In this document: piece after piece, positions 1 to 8,714 of the stretch | Numbering within the stretch: position 1 is the first letter of the stretch | Layout: each line of letters starts with the position of its first letter | From: an uncultured Alphaproteobacteria bacterium | GTDB taxonomy: Bacteria; Pseudomonadota; Alphaproteobacteria; Thalassobaculales; Thalassobaculaceae | Assembly: GCA_902629125.1 (NCBI GenBank) | Contig: CACOPQ010000004.1 | Span: forward strand, 1 to 64,000 | Direction of reading: 5' to 3' | Length of the DNA stretch: 64,000 nucleotides | Translations under genes and position numbers: made by a program | Notes under the pieces: model-generated | What the model saw: only the letters and a program-made list of their open reading frames with translations | Told to the model about the DNA's origin: nothing | Databases searched by the model: none

Positions 1-705
1 GGACAAACTCTATTGCCAACACTTAAGCAAAGACTGGCGCAGCCTACTGATTTAATAGATTTATCCGGTATTGGAAGTTTATCCAGTATTGAGGTTGGAC
101 AATTTGTTAAAGTTGGCGCTATGACAACACATGCGGAAGTAGCTAGCTCCAAGGAAATTCAAAAAGCACTCCCTGCTTTATCTGATCTAGCAGAGGGAAT
201 AGGTGACCCGCAGGTTAGGAACAGAGGCACCATAGGTGGGTCAGTTGCAAATAACGATCCAGCAGCTGACTATCCAGCAGTTTGTTTAGCCTTGAACGCT
301 ATAATTACAACAAATAAACGGGAAATAACGGCTGATGATTTTTTCACGGGGATGTTTGACACTGCGCTTGATGAAGGTGAGTTGATAACCTCAATTAGCT
401 TTCCCATTCCAGAAAAAGCTGCCTACATGAAATTCCCAAACCCAGCTTCCCGATATGCATTAGTTGGCGTTTTTGTTGCAAAAATGAGTTCCGGTGCAAG
501 AGTAGCCGTTACGGGAGCGGGTGAAGATGGTGTCTTTAGAGCGAGCAACTTAGAAGATGCGTTGAACCAACATTTCAGCGCAGAAAGCCTTAATGATTTA
601 TCTATTTCGCCGGATGGTTTGTTATCGGATATACACGCGCAAAATGACTACCGTGCAAGTCTGGTTGTAACCATGGCAAAAAGGGCAGTGACTGCTGCTA
701 GCTGA
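1..705 (+). CDS. coxM: CoxM-like FAD subunit of a molybdenum hydroxylase (5' truncated)
   Basis: The reading frame is open from base 1, so the gene starts upstream of the window; the TTG at 13 is internal. The first visible residues GGQTLLPT are the usual AGGQS-type FAD-binding motif near residue 30 of this family, so roughly 30 residues are missing. A second FAD-contact segment, GDPQVRNRGTIGG then NNDPAADYP, is very close to carbon monoxide dehydrogenase medium subunits. The product passes electrons from the 2Fe-2S small subunit to its electron acceptor through FAD. As the last gene before a terminator, it suggests an S-L-M gene order, typical of form II (putative) CODH operons rather than M-S-L. 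The true substrate cannot be told without the large subunit. Confidence 0.88.
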   Translation, partial: GQTLLPTLKQRLAQPTDLIDLSGIGSLSSIEVGQFVKVGAMTTHAEVASSKEIQKALPALSDLAEGIGDPQVRNRGTIGGSVANNDPAADYPAVCLALNAIITTNKREITADDFFTGMFDTALDEGELITSISFPIPEKAAYMKFPNPASRYALVGVFVAKMSSGARVAVTGAGEDGVFRASNLEDALNQHFSAESLNDLSISPDGLLSDIHAQNDYRASLVVTMAKRAVTAAS

Positions 706-727
706 AAAAGCGATAATTTATTCATTG

Positions 728-755
728 AAAAGGTGCCCGTCGCGGCACCTTTTTT
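728..755. terminator. Intrinsic terminator between convergent genes
   Basis: AAAAGGTGCC (728-737) and GGCACCTTTTTT (744-755) form a stem of at least eight pairs around a six-base loop, followed by a T run on the plus strand; the A run on the left gives a T run on the minus strand too. It lies just after the coxM stop and touches the stop of the facing nitroreductase, so it can serve both. Confidence 0.88.
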
Positions 756-1467
756 ATGAATTCACAAAAGAAATATAGTTCTCTAGTGGTTCCCGGTCGG
801 GTATCAAGGCATTTTCTGGTCGTGACCAGTCTGCATATCCCATTGCCATACCACAGACAACTATATTTTCATCTCCAACTGGAATAAATTCTCTAATGGT
901 CTTATGAAAGTGTGAGAACGCCGCTTGTGGACACGTTTCCAAGCCATGGCTTCTTGCAAGTACCATTACGTTTTGCAAAAACATACCAAAATCAAGCCAA
1001 CTACCAATTTTTAGATCCCGGTGAATGGTAAATATCATGCCAACTGGCGCATCAAAAAATATAAGGTTACGATCATGCTGGGCTTTTGTTTTTTCGAAAT
1101 CGCCTTTCTTGATCCCAAGCAGGCCATATAAATCCCACCCGACTTTGCGACGGCGACTTTTATATGGCTCGAAAAATTCATCCGGATAATAAGAAAATTC
1201 TGAGTCATTCTTTGCTTTTGGATCATTTGCTGCAGCCAAAAGGCCTTTTCCAAAACGCTTGAGTGCGTCACCTGTCATCACATGTCCACGCCAAGGTTGC
1301 ATGTTTGTGCCGCTTGGCGCCCTCCCCGCTAAAAAAAGTATCCGTTCTATAATCTTCTTATCTACCGGTTGATCGAGAAAACCCCGCAATGAGCGGCGTT
1401 GCGATATAGTGTCTTCAACCGCATTTAAAGAAGATAATCCTGTTTCAATGATCGGAGCTTTAGTCAT
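754..1467 (-). CDS. Nitroreductase-family FMN oxidoreductase
   Basis: The 237-residue protein shows the nitroreductase fold signatures: RRSLRGFLDQPV near residues 24-35 and RAPSGTNMQPWR near 49-60, both of which contact FMN and NAD(P)H, and a C-terminal GMAMGYAD segment. Members reduce nitroaromatics, quinones, enones or flavins with NAD(P)H as cytosolic homodimers. The gene stands alone, convergent with coxM and divergent from the CoxD-type operon, with about 200 bases upstream. Nothing in the sequence shows the physiological substrate. Confidence 0.85.
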   Translation of the reverse strand: MTKAPIIETGLSSLNAVEDTISQRRSLRGFLDQPVDKKIIERILFLAGRAPSGTNMQPWRGHVMTGDALKRFGKGLLAAANDPKAKNDSEFSYYPDEFFEPYKSRRRKVGWDLYGLLGIKKGDFEKTKAQHDRNLIFFDAPVGMIFTIHRDLKIGSWLDFGMFLQNVMVLARSHGLETCPQAAFSHFHKTIREFIPVGDENIVVCGMAMGYADWSRPENALIPDREPLENYISFVNS

Positions 1468-1668
1468 GACTTTGCATAAACCTTTATTTCTCTAGGTGTA
1501 TTTAATTCACTTGAACCTTAATTGATTGCTATGAACTACCGGAAAGATGGCGTATTAGCAACTAGCGCTTATATTGATTATAATGATGTTAGAGCAACCA
1601 CTAAAATCATTAGCTTTGTTGAATGTAAATTGCATTTTTAAAATAGCCTTCTAAAGGGTAACTATTCA

Positions 1669-2592
1669 ATGTCTTTTAAAGATCTTATTTCTGTCCAAGA
1701 TACCCAAGAGCTTTTAGCGAGCGGAAAATATGTAGCTAACGAGTCGCTGGCTACCGCACTATTCTTATCACTTTCATTGAAGCGCCCATTATTCTTAGAA
1801 GGTGAAGCAGGCGTTGGAAAAACCGAAATAGCAAAAGTATTATCAAAGACGCTGGATCGACGACTGATAAGACTACAGTGTTATGAAGGATTAGATGTTA
1901 ATAGCGCAGTTTATGAATGGAATTACTCAAAACAAATGCTTCATATACGGTTAATGGAGGGAAAACCAGATATCGATAAGGAAGAAATTTCAAAAGATCT
2001 TTTTTCTGAAGAATTCCTTATCAAACGTCCACTTCTTCAGGCACTGGAACCGCAAGCTGGTGGAGCGCCAGTCTTACTTATTGATGAATTGGATCGGACA
2101 GATGCACCATTTGAAGCCTTCTTACTTGAAGTACTTTCTGATTTCCAAATTACGATCCCTGAGACGGGTATAATTTCAGCAAATGACATTCCTATCGTAT
2201 TAATTACATCCAACAGAACCCGAGAAATACATGACGCATTAAAACGCCGGTGCTTTTATCATTGGCTAGATTACCCTTCAGCTGATCGCGAGCTTAAAAT
2301 ATTACAACTTAAGGTGCCAGAGGCGCCAGAGATCTTGAGCAATCATATTGTAGCTTTTGTCCAAAAGCTCAGGAAAATGGATCTCTTTAAAAATCCAGGC
2401 GTCGCAGAAACAATTGACTGGGCGCATTCGTTAATTCAGCTAAATCATCTCGCCTTAGATTATAAAGCCGTGGATAATACCTTGGGTGTTTTACTAAAAT
2501 ACCAAGATGACATAGGTAAAATACAAGGTGATCAAGCGCATGCTATATTATCAGAGATTCAGGCTGAGTTAGGAATGGGAAGTCAAACTTGA
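1669..2592 (+). CDS. coxD: MoxR-family AAA+ ATPase, CoxD-like
   Basis: The 307-residue protein carries a Walker A motif GEAGVGKT (45-52), a Walker B motif VLLIDELD (135-142) and a sensor region SNRTREIHDALKRR. It belongs to the MoxR branch of AAA+ ATPases; in Oligotropha, CoxD works with CoxE to complete the Cu-Mo centre of CO dehydrogenase, and related pairs act as metal-centre chaperones. It begins an operon of seven tightly packed genes, and the next gene, a VWA protein, is the expected partner. The two overlap by four bases (TTGA). Confidence 0.9.
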   Translation: MSFKDLISVQDTQELLASGKYVANESLATALFLSLSLKRPLFLEGEAGVGKTEIAKVLSKTLDRRLIRLQCYEGLDVNSAVYEWNYSKQMLHIRLMEGKPDIDKEEISKDLFSEEFLIKRPLLQALEPQAGGAPVLLIDELDRTDAPFEAFLLEVLSDFQITIPETGIISANDIPIVLITSNRTREIHDALKRRCFYHWLDYPSADRELKILQLKVPEAPEILSNHIVAFVQKLRKMDLFKNPGVAETIDWAHSLIQLNHLALDYKAVDNTLGVLLKYQDDIGKIQGDQAHAILSEIQAELGMGSQT

Positions 2593-3923
2593 ATTTAAAA
2601 ACATTAGAGGAGTCCAAACCTAACATAGCTAACCAATTAAACAACGGATCTGGTGAGAAACTATCCGACAATGTTTTGTATTTTGCACGAGTACTTCGCT
2701 CAGCGGGAATACCTATCGGATCGGGAAGAATACTAGAAGCTATAGATGCTATCAACAAAATTGGGCTTGCAGACAAATCTATTTTTTACTGGGCGTTACA
2801 TTCGGTATTTGTTCATAAAAATGAGCACAGGGAAGTTTTCGATCAAGCTTTTAAGCTTTTTTGGAAAAACCCAAGATTACTGGAAAAGATGATGCAACTG
2901 GCACTCCCAAAGTTAAATACTGGTTCCCCTGAAACAAGTGATGCCGATATATATCGGCGAGTACAAGAAGCCTTTAATACCGATAACATTCCTGAAGACA
3001 ATAACTTGGATACATCAACCAACGACGAGCTGGAATTCGATGCCGTGATGACATACTCTGAGACTGAATTGCTTCAGGGAATGGACTTTGAACAGATGTC
3101 ATCTGAAGAAATTAACAAGGCAAAAAAAGTTATTGCTCAAATGGATCTATCGATTCCGCAGGTTAAAAGTCGTCGCTTTAAAAGCTCTTCTTTAAAAAGG
3201 AAAATTGACCTGCGACAATCTCTCAAAGAGGCGAACAAGTTTTGTGGCGAATATATTCCATTGAGGTATAAGAGTAGAAAGGATAAGCATCCTCCAATTA
3301 TTGCCATCTGTGATGTTTCAGGATCTATGACAAGATATTCAAGAATGCTTTTGCATTTTATGCACGTTCTCACGTCTCTCCGGAACGATGTGCACACGTT
3401 CCTGTTTGGAACGCGACTAACCAACGTGACACGTTTTTTAAGATTTAAGGATGTTGATGAAGCTCTAGCCGCGACAAGCTCAGCTGTTGAAGATTGGTCG
3501 GGCGGCACTAGAATTGGAGACTGTTTAAAGGAATTTAATTTTAACTGGTCCAGGCGAGTGCTTGGTCCTGGCGCCATTGTGCTTTTTATAACTGATGGAC
3601 TCGATCGCGGAGGCGGTATTGGTTTGAGTAAACAAGTAAAGTTAATACAAAAATCAAGTAAACGTTTAATTTGGCTCAATCCACTGCTGAGATATGAAGA
3701 ATTTACTCCAAAACCCACAGGGGTTAAAGCTATACTGCCATATGTTGATGAGTTTCGACCTATACATTCCTTGGAGAGTATGAACCAATTGGTAAATGCG
3801 TTATCAAAAACTGATTTACAATCAAGGTTTAATATGGCTCCTTGGCTACAAAAGTTGAGTGAAGTCGAGAACGCCGAGCCTCACCAAGGAGACGCTTTAT
3901 GGAAAAGAGTAACGATGCAATAA
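2589..3923 (+). CDS. coxE: VWA-domain protein, CoxE-like
   Basis: The 444-residue protein has an alpha-helical N-terminal half and a C-terminal von Willebrand A domain with a MIDAS metal site, DVSGS at 242-246, and the later ITDG segment. This is the usual partner of MoxR ATPases and is required for cox-type enzyme maturation. The TTG start overlaps the coxD stop, and AGGAATGGGAAG upstream offers a ribosome-binding site. No other start fits the N-terminal conservation, so translational coupling with coxD is likely. The gene overlaps the next one by 25 bases. Confidence 0.87.
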   Translation: MNLKTLEESKPNIANQLNNGSGEKLSDNVLYFARVLRSAGIPIGSGRILEAIDAINKIGLADKSIFYWALHSVFVHKNEHREVFDQAFKLFWKNPRLLEKMMQLALPKLNTGSPETSDADIYRRVQEAFNTDNIPEDNNLDTSTNDELEFDAVMTYSETELLQGMDFEQMSSEEINKAKKVIAQMDLSIPQVKSRRFKSSSLKRKIDLRQSLKEANKFCGEYIPLRYKSRKDKHPPIIAICDVSGSMTRYSRMLLHFMHVLTSLRNDVHTFLFGTRLTNVTRFLRFKDVDEALAATSSAVEDWSGGTRIGDCLKEFNFNWSRRVLGPGAIVLFITDGLDRGGGIGLSKQVKLIQKSSKRLIWLNPLLRYEEFTPKPTGVKAILPYVDEFRPIHSLESMNQLVNALSKTDLQSRFNMAPWLQKLSEVENAEPHQGDALWKRVTMQ

Positions 3924-4240
3924 TAAACAGCGATGTATTGAAGACAATCTCCGAGTGGTCAAACTCCGGGATGAAAACGGCGATTGCTACGGTCATTGAT
4001 ACCTGGGGTAGCTCACCACGACCAGCAGGAAGCCAACTCGGAGTGAATGAAAGGTGTGAGATGATTGGGTCGGTGTCTGGTGGTTGCATTGAAGGTGCTG
4101 TTGTAAAAGCCGCACTTGAAGTCATGGAAGACAAGAAACCTCAAATATTAGAATTTGGTGTATCGAATGAAGATGCCTGGGAGGTTGGTTTAGCTTGTGG
4201 TGGGAATGTCAAAGTCTACGTCGAGGCCCTTGAAAGTTAA
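3899..4240 (+). CDS. XdhC/CoxI-family protein, N-terminal domain only
   Basis: The 113-residue product matches only the N-terminal XdhC_CoxI domain: TWGSSPRPAGSQL, then GSVSGGCIEGAVV, and a final GLACGGNVKVYVE. XdhC proteins bind molybdenum cofactor and help insert the sulfurated cofactor into xanthine-dehydrogenase-family enzymes. The Rossmann half of a full-length XdhC is encoded by the next gene, five bases downstream, so the two probably form one functional unit. Splitting of XdhC into two genes is known in other alphaproteobacterial cox clusters, so this does not look like a recent frameshift. Confidence 0.85.
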   Translation: MEKSNDAIINSDVLKTISEWSNSGMKTAIATVIDTWGSSPRPAGSQLGVNERCEMIGSVSGGCIEGAVVKAALEVMEDKKPQILEFGVSNEDAWEVGLACGGNVKVYVEALES

Positions 4241-4245
4241 AAGAA

Positions 4246-4944
4246 ATGCGTGATGAAGTTCTCAAGAAAATACTGCGTGCTCAAGATCATAAAATTCCCA
4301 TAGCACTGATAACAAGGCTATCCGATGGTTCGCAGGCAGTTGTGGATAGAAAGAAATCTATCGACGGTGATATGACATTTAGTCAGCAAGAGTTAGAGGA
4401 AGTGCTTTCCTGCATCAGAGATGATAAAAGCCGTTCATTAGGTGGAGGGGAATACTTCGCCCGCGTATTTAATCCAAAGCTTAGAATGGTAGTGGTTGGT
4501 GCAGTTCATATAGCTCAAGCTCTGACACCGATGGCGGCACTAGCCAACTTTGAAGTAACAATCGTCGACCCACGGGGTTCCTTTGCAAGTGACGCAAGGT
4601 TCCCGGGTGTAAACTTGATGGATGAATGGCCTGACGAAGCGTTAGTAAAACTAGCCCCCGACACAAGGACGGCGGTTGTAACGCTTACCCACGACCCAAA
4701 ACTTGACGATCCCGCATTAGAAGAGGCGTTAAAAACAGATGCATTTTATATAGCTTCACTTGGAAGCAAAAAAACGCATTCGAAACGATTAGAGCGTCTC
4801 CGCAAAGCGGGGTTTAATGAGAAGACGTTGAAGCGGATTAATGGACCCGCTGGTTTGGATATTGGAGCTGTCTCGCCGTCGGAGATAGCTATTTCTATTT
4901 TAGCCGAATTGACTGCTGTCCTGCACCATAAAGATCTTAGATAG
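4246..4944 (+). CDS. XdhC/CoxI-family protein, Rossmann-domain half
   Basis: In this 232-residue protein a short N-terminal region precedes a Rossmann segment, MVVVGAVHIAQAL at 81-93, ending in a TIVDPRG acidic tip, then the XdhC C-terminal motif SLGSKKTHSKRLERL and NGPAGLDIGA. This is the C-terminal domain of XdhC, which binds nucleotide or cofactor in the maturation of molybdenum hydroxylases. It follows the gene for the N-terminal half with a five-base gap and is presumably cotranslated with it. Confidence 0.87.
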   Translation: MRDEVLKKILRAQDHKIPIALITRLSDGSQAVVDRKKSIDGDMTFSQQELEEVLSCIRDDKSRSLGGGEYFARVFNPKLRMVVVGAVHIAQALTPMAALANFEVTIVDPRGSFASDARFPGVNLMDEWPDEALVKLAPDTRTAVVTLTHDPKLDDPALEEALKTDAFYIASLGSKKTHSKRLERLRKAGFNEKTLKRINGPAGLDIGAVSPSEIAISILAELTAVLHHKDLR

Positions 4945-4961
4945 AGCTTGAAGGTCTAGTA

Positions 4962-5984
4962 ATGTTTTTTGGAAGCCTTGCATTAGATAAAGCAGAGAAT
5001 GCTATTTTAGCTCACACGCTAAAGGTAGGAAAAAAAACGTTTAAAAAAGGACGAAAACTGTCTTCCGAAGATCTATCACTTTTGGGTAGGGAAAATATAG
5101 AAACTCTCATTTGCGCCAAACTTGAGCCAGGCGATATTTTTGAAGACGATGCTGCCGATCGCATAACATCGCTTATTATAGGAAAAAACCTAAGAAAAGG
5201 CTCCGCAAGCACGGGGAGAACCAATATTTATGCCGATAAGAAGGGGCTGCTAAATTATGAAGCCAAAGCCGTTAATGGGTTTAATTCTATAAACGAAACG
5301 GTGACGCTTGGGTTACTTCCATCTTGTCAGCACGTAGAAAAAGGCCAAATGATAGGCACTTTAAAGATAATACCGTTTGCTATCTCAGGTCTAGTTATGA
5401 AGGAGATAGAAAAATTTTCTAGTCTTCATCAACCTCTTTTTAATTTAAGGCCATATGTTAAAAAGACTGCTACCCTAATTCAAACGCAGTTGACGACAAC
5501 GAAAGCATCTGTACTGAATTCAACCGCAGAAGTGACGATGGAACGTCTCAAAATGTTGGATGCAGTCCTAATAAATGAAACACGGTGCAACCATTCTGAA
5601 AACGAACTTTCATCCAAGTTATATACGGCCCTTACCGCAAAGCCCGATATTATTTTAATTGCTGGCGCATCTGCTATTGTCGACAGAAGGGATATTGTTC
5701 CATCCGCAATTCAATCAATTGGGGGTGAAATTATCCATTTTGGGATGCCGGTGGATCCAGGAAATCTGATATTATTAGCCTCTTTCAAAGGTACACCGGT
5801 TGTTGGAATTCCTGGATGCGCGAGGTCACCAAAACTCAATGGTTTCGATTGGGTGTTATGGAGAATAATGGCCGGTTTAGAGGTAATGGGTGAAGATATA
5901 ATGAACATGGGTGCGGGTGGTTTGTTAAAAGATATTTCATCAAGGCCTCTACCTCGCGGCAGAGTAAGTCGACTCGAGCAATAG
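4962..5984 (+). CDS. Molybdopterin-binding protein (MoaB/MogA-fold domain)
   Basis: The 340-residue protein begins with a conserved block of this family, LDKAENAILAHTLKVG (8-23), which leads into a KKGRKLS segment, and ends with a molybdopterin-binding domain containing the AGASAIVDRRDIVP and GTPVVGIPGCARSPKLNGFDW segments. In many rhizobia this module is fused to a nucleotidyltransferase, forming a roughly 540-residue enzyme thought to make the cytidylated molybdenum cofactor of CoxL-type enzymes. Here the transferase is a separate gene 22 bases downstream, and the two lengths add up to about 547 residues. Confidence 0.82.
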   Translation: MFFGSLALDKAENAILAHTLKVGKKTFKKGRKLSSEDLSLLGRENIETLICAKLEPGDIFEDDAADRITSLIIGKNLRKGSASTGRTNIYADKKGLLNYEAKAVNGFNSINETVTLGLLPSCQHVEKGQMIGTLKIIPFAISGLVMKEIEKFSSLHQPLFNLRPYVKKTATLIQTQLTTTKASVLNSTAEVTMERLKMLDAVLINETRCNHSENELSSKLYTALTAKPDIILIAGASAIVDRRDIVPSAIQSIGGEIIHFGMPVDPGNLILLASFKGTPVVGIPGCARSPKLNGFDWVLWRIMAGLEVMGEDIMNMGAGGLLKDISSRPLPRGRVSRLEQ

Positions 5985-6006
5985 GCTGGTAATTTAGGAA
6001 CTATGA

Positions 6007-6630
6007 ATGACGGTGGGCATAGATATTCATGCAGTTTTACTGGCTGCTGGTCGGTCAAGAAGGATGGGACGCAACAATAAGTTATTGCTAGATGTTGATG
6101 GTGTCCCGCTTGTGCGGAAATCAGCAATTAATATTTTAAATTCAAATGTCGCAGATATGACAGTAGTAACTGGATTTGACGAAGACAAAATCGTAGACGC
6201 TTTAAGTGACCTGAATGTGAACTTTGTCAAAAACGTTAACTTTCGGGAAGGCTTAAGTTCATCTTTGAAAGCGGCGTTGGCTAATATCACCCCTTCTCCT
6301 TCCGCCGTGATTGTTTGTTTAGCGGATATGCCAAAGATCCAGCCAGAGTATATAAATCGACTAATTGAGAAGTTCGATCCTTCAATGAACTGCGAAATCT
6401 GTATTCCAACAAACAATGGAAAACGGGGAAATCCAGTCCTCATAGGGAGCCGTTTCTTTCCGCATATCTTTGAGACAAGCGGCGACTACGGCGCTAAACA
6501 CGTCATGAAGCAGCATCCCGATAAAATAGTAGAAGTTGAAATTGGGACTTCTGATATCCATTTTGACATCGATACGCAGGATGAATACGACAACTTCACA
6601 ACTAGCGGTATTTCAACAGGTAGTGAATGA
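6007..6630 (+). CDS. MocA/MobA-like molybdenum cofactor nucleotidyltransferase
   Basis: The 207-residue NTP-transferase has the nucleotide-binding signature LAAGRSRRMG at 12-21 followed by NKLL, and the metal-binding LADMP segment near residue 105. The family transfers CMP (MocA) or GMP (MobA) to molybdopterin. Its place after XdhC and a molybdopterin-binding protein, next to xanthine-dehydrogenase-family genes, favours the CMP form used by CODH-type enzymes; that choice is inference. The gene ends in an ATGA overlap with the next gene. Confidence 0.83.
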   Translation: MTVGIDIHAVLLAAGRSRRMGRNNKLLLDVDGVPLVRKSAINILNSNVADMTVVTGFDEDKIVDALSDLNVNFVKNVNFREGLSSSLKAALANITPSPSAVIVCLADMPKIQPEYINRLIEKFDPSMNCEICIPTNNGKRGNPVLIGSRFFPHIFETSGDYGAKHVMKQHPDKIVEVEIGTSDIHFDIDTQDEYDNFTTSGISTGSE

Positions 6631-7034
6631 TGGCAAACGAGCTATATCAAAAGCAAATAATCGAATTAGCCCGCGAATCACGAAAAAGAACACGAATTGA
6701 TGCTCCCGATACCAGTATACGATTTGACAACCCTCTCTGCGGGGACAGGATCGACTTAGATTTTTCAATAGAGGACGGCCGCATCAGTCATATCGGTTTT
6801 AAAGTTAGAGGTTGTGCTTTGTGTGAAGCTTCGTCAGAGGTCTTGGCCAAAAACGCCATTGGCTACCAATTACAGGAATTAAATAAAGTTGGTAATAAGC
6901 TATCCGATTATCTGGTTGGTACACTCGATAACCCAGACTGGGAAGGGTTCGAGATTTTTGAACCTGTTAAGAGCGTACCCTCTCGTCATGAGTGTGTTCT
7001 CTTACCTTTTAACGCCATGAGAAAAGCTATTTAG
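6627..7034 (+). CDS. IscU/SufU-like iron-sulfur scaffold protein
   Basis: The 135-residue protein keeps the IscU-type ligand set: Cys38 and Asp40 in NPLCGD, Cys63 in RGCALC, and Cys123 in RHECVLLP. It lacks the housekeeping LPPVK motif of IscU. As the last gene of a CoxD/CoxE/XdhC operon it probably helps build or deliver the 2Fe-2S clusters of the small subunit. The ATG overlaps the preceding TGA by three bases. Confidence 0.82.
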   Translation: MMANELYQKQIIELARESRKRTRIDAPDTSIRFDNPLCGDRIDLDFSIEDGRISHIGFKVRGCALCEASSEVLAKNAIGYQLQELNKVGNKLSDYLVGTLDNPDWEGFEIFEPVKSVPSRHECVLLPFNAMRKAI

Positions 7035-7053
7035 AAAGTCACTCCTGTAATTA

Positions 7054-7851
7054 TCATTTCAACGAATTGATAAACGATACAATCTCAGTTCCAGCACCAA
7101 AATCGAAAAGATTACTGTGCCCTCCCCCGGGAAACGCCGCAAAGTTCTTTGGTTGAGGAATAGCATCATAAAGTTGCTTGCCGTAATCCATGTTAATTAC
7201 TCGATCAGAGTCTCCATGAAGAACTAAGGTAGGTGACGTTAATTGAGACACTTTACTTATAGAATCAAATTTATCTTTTAAAAGAAAACGTACAGGGATA
7301 AACCAATATCTTTTTTTAGCAAGAGCTTCTATTGAGGTGTAGGGTGCTTCAAGAACAATCCCCTTAAATTTGTTAAGGGTTCCCAAATCTACAACCACAC
7401 CAGTTCCTAGCGACTCTCCATATAAAATTATGTTTGATGCCTCGAAATTTTCCCTGTTAGCAAACTCTAATGCCGCTTCCCCGTCCTTTCTTAATCCCTC
7501 TTCGCTTGGTTGTCCTTTATTGCCTCCATAACCTCTATAACCTAACAATAAAACACTAAATCCATTGTCGATTAAAAAACGCGCTTTATAGTCTCTATCA
7601 CTTATATTTCCGGCATTTCCCTGAAAATAAATGATTAAGGGTTTCTCAACTTTTCCTCGATAAAACCAAGAGAGCAGAGTTAGTCCATCCTTTGTTTCAA
7701 TGTTTACTTCACTCATCTCAGATACATTCGTTTCTGTCATACTTGGTGTTGAGCGACTAGGAACAAATAGGATATTTCTTTGAAAAACAAACAAAAATAC
7801 TAGGATGCTAAAGTATATAGCGCCTATGATTATCAAAACCTTTAAAATCAT
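7054..7851 (-). CDS. BEM46/ABHD13-like alpha/beta hydrolase
   Basis: In this 265-residue protein one hydrophobic N-terminal segment (about 4-23) probably anchors it in the inner membrane. The hydrolase domain has nucleophile Ser147 in GESLGTG, an acidic residue at Asp214 or Asp216 in LHGDSDRVI, and His245 in PGGGHSN, a complete triad. The oxyanion-side motif IIYFQGNAGN is typical of the BEM46 group, whose substrates are mostly unknown. It is convergent with the molybdenum accessory operon across a 19-base gap. Confidence 0.87.
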   Translation of the reverse strand: MILKVLIIIGAIYFSILVFLFVFQRNILFVPSRSTPSMTETNVSEMSEVNIETKDGLTLLSWFYRGKVEKPLIIYFQGNAGNISDRDYKARFLIDNGFSVLLLGYRGYGGNKGQPSEEGLRKDGEAALEFANRENFEASNIILYGESLGTGVVVDLGTLNKFKGIVLEAPYTSIEALAKKRYWFIPVRFLLKDKFDSISKVSQLTSPTLVLHGDSDRVINMDYGKQLYDAIPQPKNFAAFPGGGHSNLFDFGAGTEIVSFINSLK

Positions 7852-7933
7852 TTATTTACCAGTTTTATTAGTTTTTTTTGCTTTATGAACTAATATAAGG
7901 GATCACTACCAGGAACATAGAAAAAATGCGGTG

Positions 7934-8707
7934 ATGAAAAAGTATTTTTACCATATTACAATATCACTTGTTTTAATTTCTGGCGCGATCTCCTTTGAAT
8001 GCCAGGCGGCTCGTGTTCAGTGGTTCGTCGAAGTTTTAACTGACCCGGTAAGCAAAAAGCCGATGATTGAGGCCCGCATTCTCACGAAGGACGGTTACCG
8101 TTTACATATTTTTAAAAAGAAGGATGATAGCATATGGGCACGGTTTCGCCTTCCGCGAACAATGAGGAAACAATTAACTTCTAAAAAGCTTCCCACCTTT
8201 TGGGTAGATACATTTGATCAGATTGAGCTGGAAAGATTAAAAAAACTTGAAGTTGGCTTCAATCCAACTTTATACAAACAACGGGGTAAACAGATAGAGT
8301 TTATTGTATGGGGATCAGCCACTCCAGGACTAATACCGCCGGTCATGCGTCAAATGATGCTGGGCGAAAATATTTATATAAGATATTGGACACTTATGGG
8401 TGACGAGGGATTAGCAGAAATTCCTTTAGCTCGAGCAAATGAAGCAATCGCGCAATTTTTAAAGGTGCAGCCACTTAACAGACGAACAGACACAGTTCAA
8501 GGTGATTCTGGTTCTTCTTTTGTAACATTGGCTAAGCGTTTTACAGAAATTTGTGAAGATTTAAGATTTTCTCCATCAGATAATCATTATACAGAATGTA
8601 GAGAACTTTACATTCAATGTAGCGAGGCTCCTGAAATGACCACAGAAAAACTAAAAGTGTGCCTCGACTTTTTTCCAAACCGAGAAGAAAAAAAACAAAA
8701 AAAGTAA
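7934..8707 (+). CDS. Exported protein of unknown function
   Basis: I do not recognise this 257-residue protein with confidence. A signal peptide is clear: KK, a hydrophobic stretch to about residue 24, then a CQAA segment that could be a signal peptidase I site. The mature part is basic and predicted mixed alpha/beta; four cysteines in the C-terminal 60 residues (CEDL, TECREL, QCSEA, VCLDFF) could form two disulfides in the periplasm. The last residues are a lysine-rich tail. I chose the ATG at 7934 over the GTG three bases earlier. It is loosely reminiscent of IalB-like exported proteins, which I could not confirm. Confidence 0.7.
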   Translation: MKKYFYHITISLVLISGAISFECQAARVQWFVEVLTDPVSKKPMIEARILTKDGYRLHIFKKKDDSIWARFRLPRTMRKQLTSKKLPTFWVDTFDQIELERLKKLEVGFNPTLYKQRGKQIEFIVWGSATPGLIPPVMRQMMLGENIYIRYWTLMGDEGLAEIPLARANEAIAQFLKVQPLNRRTDTVQGDSGSSFVTLAKRFTEICEDLRFSPSDNHYTECRELYIQCSEAPEMTTEKLKVCLDFFPNREEKKQKK

Positions 8708-8714
8708 TCGAATA

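Noticed and set aside
3137-3718. 193-residue open frame on the minus strand
   Set aside because: It is antisense to the coxE VWA domain and shows no family similarity.
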